A stretch of DNA of 64,000 nt from Nocardia sp. NBC_00508 (lineage in GTDB: Bacteria > Actinomycetota > Actinomycetes > Mycobacteriales > Mycobacteriaceae). The DNA is taken from NCBI RefSeq assembly GCF_036346875.1, contig NZ_CP107852.1:806001-870000 (forward strand), written 5' to 3'. The position numbers and the translations under genes were made by a program. The notes under the pieces are model-generated. The model worked only from the letters and a program-made list of their open reading frames with translations, was not told the origin of the DNA and did no database searches. Below, in pieces: positions 63,754 to 64,000 of the stretch. Numbering within the stretch: position 1 is the stretch's first letter; each line of letters starts with the position of its first letter.

Positions 63754-64000
63754 CTAGTCCGCGGGCTTCAGGTAGACCGGGAGCTTCGCGTGGCCATTGG
63801 AAATGAAGCTGGACACCATGCCGAGTTCCGCCGGATCGGCGGCCAGCCGCATCTTCGGGAAGCGCTGGAAGATGCCGGGCAGGGCGATCTCGGCTTCCAG
63901 CCGGGCCAAGGGCGCGCCCAGGCAGTGATGCACCCCGTAGCCGAAGGCCAAGTGCTCCTTGCTGGGCCTGCGCACGTCGAAGTCGTCCGCGGTCGCACCG
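63754..64000 (-). CDS. cytochrome P450, C-terminal part (cut by window end)
   Basis: The frame is open to the end of the window, so this is the 3' end of a minus-strand gene. The visible ~80 residues include the heme-binding loop 'LAFGYGVHHCLGAPLARLEA' and a typical P450 C-terminus 'ISNGHAKLPVYL'. 'ADDFDVRRP' upstream is the usual segment before the Cys loop. The N-terminal two-thirds, including ExxR and I-helix, lie outside. Confidence 0.93.
   Translation of the reverse strand, partial: GATADDFDVRRPSKEHLAFGYGVHHCLGAPLARLEAEIALPGIFQRFPKMRLAADPAELGMVSSFISNGHAKLPVYLKPAD

Overview
The window is high-GC actinobacterial chromosome, most like Nocardia or a close relative in the Nocardiaceae. This rests on F420-type oxidoreductases, an EspR-like DNA-binding protein, DUF3556 and DUF7144 membrane proteins, separate pruA and putB genes, a four-gene conservon with two P450s, a fatty acyl-AMP ligase, and frequent GTG/TTG starts with 4-base gene overlaps. 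No rRNA, tRNA, CRISPR array or intact insertion sequence was seen.

Layout. 1-5.9 kb: a truncated glutamine amidotransferase, DUF2252, and small membrane, SHOCT and DUF6325 genes, with a truncated second copy of a DUF7144 gene. 5.5-10.4 kb: a mosaic region with two XRE/TPR-like regulators, a regulator relic, a duplicated gene tail, a 63-bp direct repeat and a three-gene overlapping operon of unknown function. 10.5-20.3 kb: amino-acid metabolism, with a PucR regulator divergent from pruA-putB, an APC permease, an amidase, an Lrp regulator and alanine dehydrogenase. 20.4-22.7 kb: a pruA relic, two small flavin/F420 oxidoreductases and an EspR-like regulator. 23.3-28.6 kb: a conservon (sensor, roadblock, DUF742, GTPase) coupled to a CYP157-like P450 lacking the ExxR arginine and a CYP154-like P450. 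28.6-32.8 kb: a MmyB-type regulator, SDR, NUDIX, potassium channel, lipoprotein and TetR regulator. 33.2-38.6 kb: an EACC1 plus giant caspase/NTPase/repeat protein pair, a predicted conflict system.

38.7-49.2 kb is the most unusual part: two divergent operons that look like a small fatty-acyl natural-product cluster without PKS or NRPS. One arm holds a fatty acyl-AMP ligase, two ferritin-like diiron enzymes, a hotdog thioesterase, an acyl carrier protein and a cyclopropane-synthase-type methyltransferase. The other holds three P450s and a polyether-epoxidase-like flavoprotein. The inferred logic is activation of a fatty acid, loading on the carrier protein, desaturation and methylation while tethered, release, and oxidative tailoring.

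49.3-64 kb: a second thioesterase; an operon of acyl-CoA ligase, DUF3556 and phytoene-desaturase-like oxidase downstream of a PucR regulator; an SRPBCC-ArsR pair with two perfect palindromic operators; a TetR gene divergent from a YhgE/Pip-like membrane protein across two tandem operators; a large YfhO-like membrane protein; flavin-binding proteins; and the 3' end of another P450 cut by the window edge.
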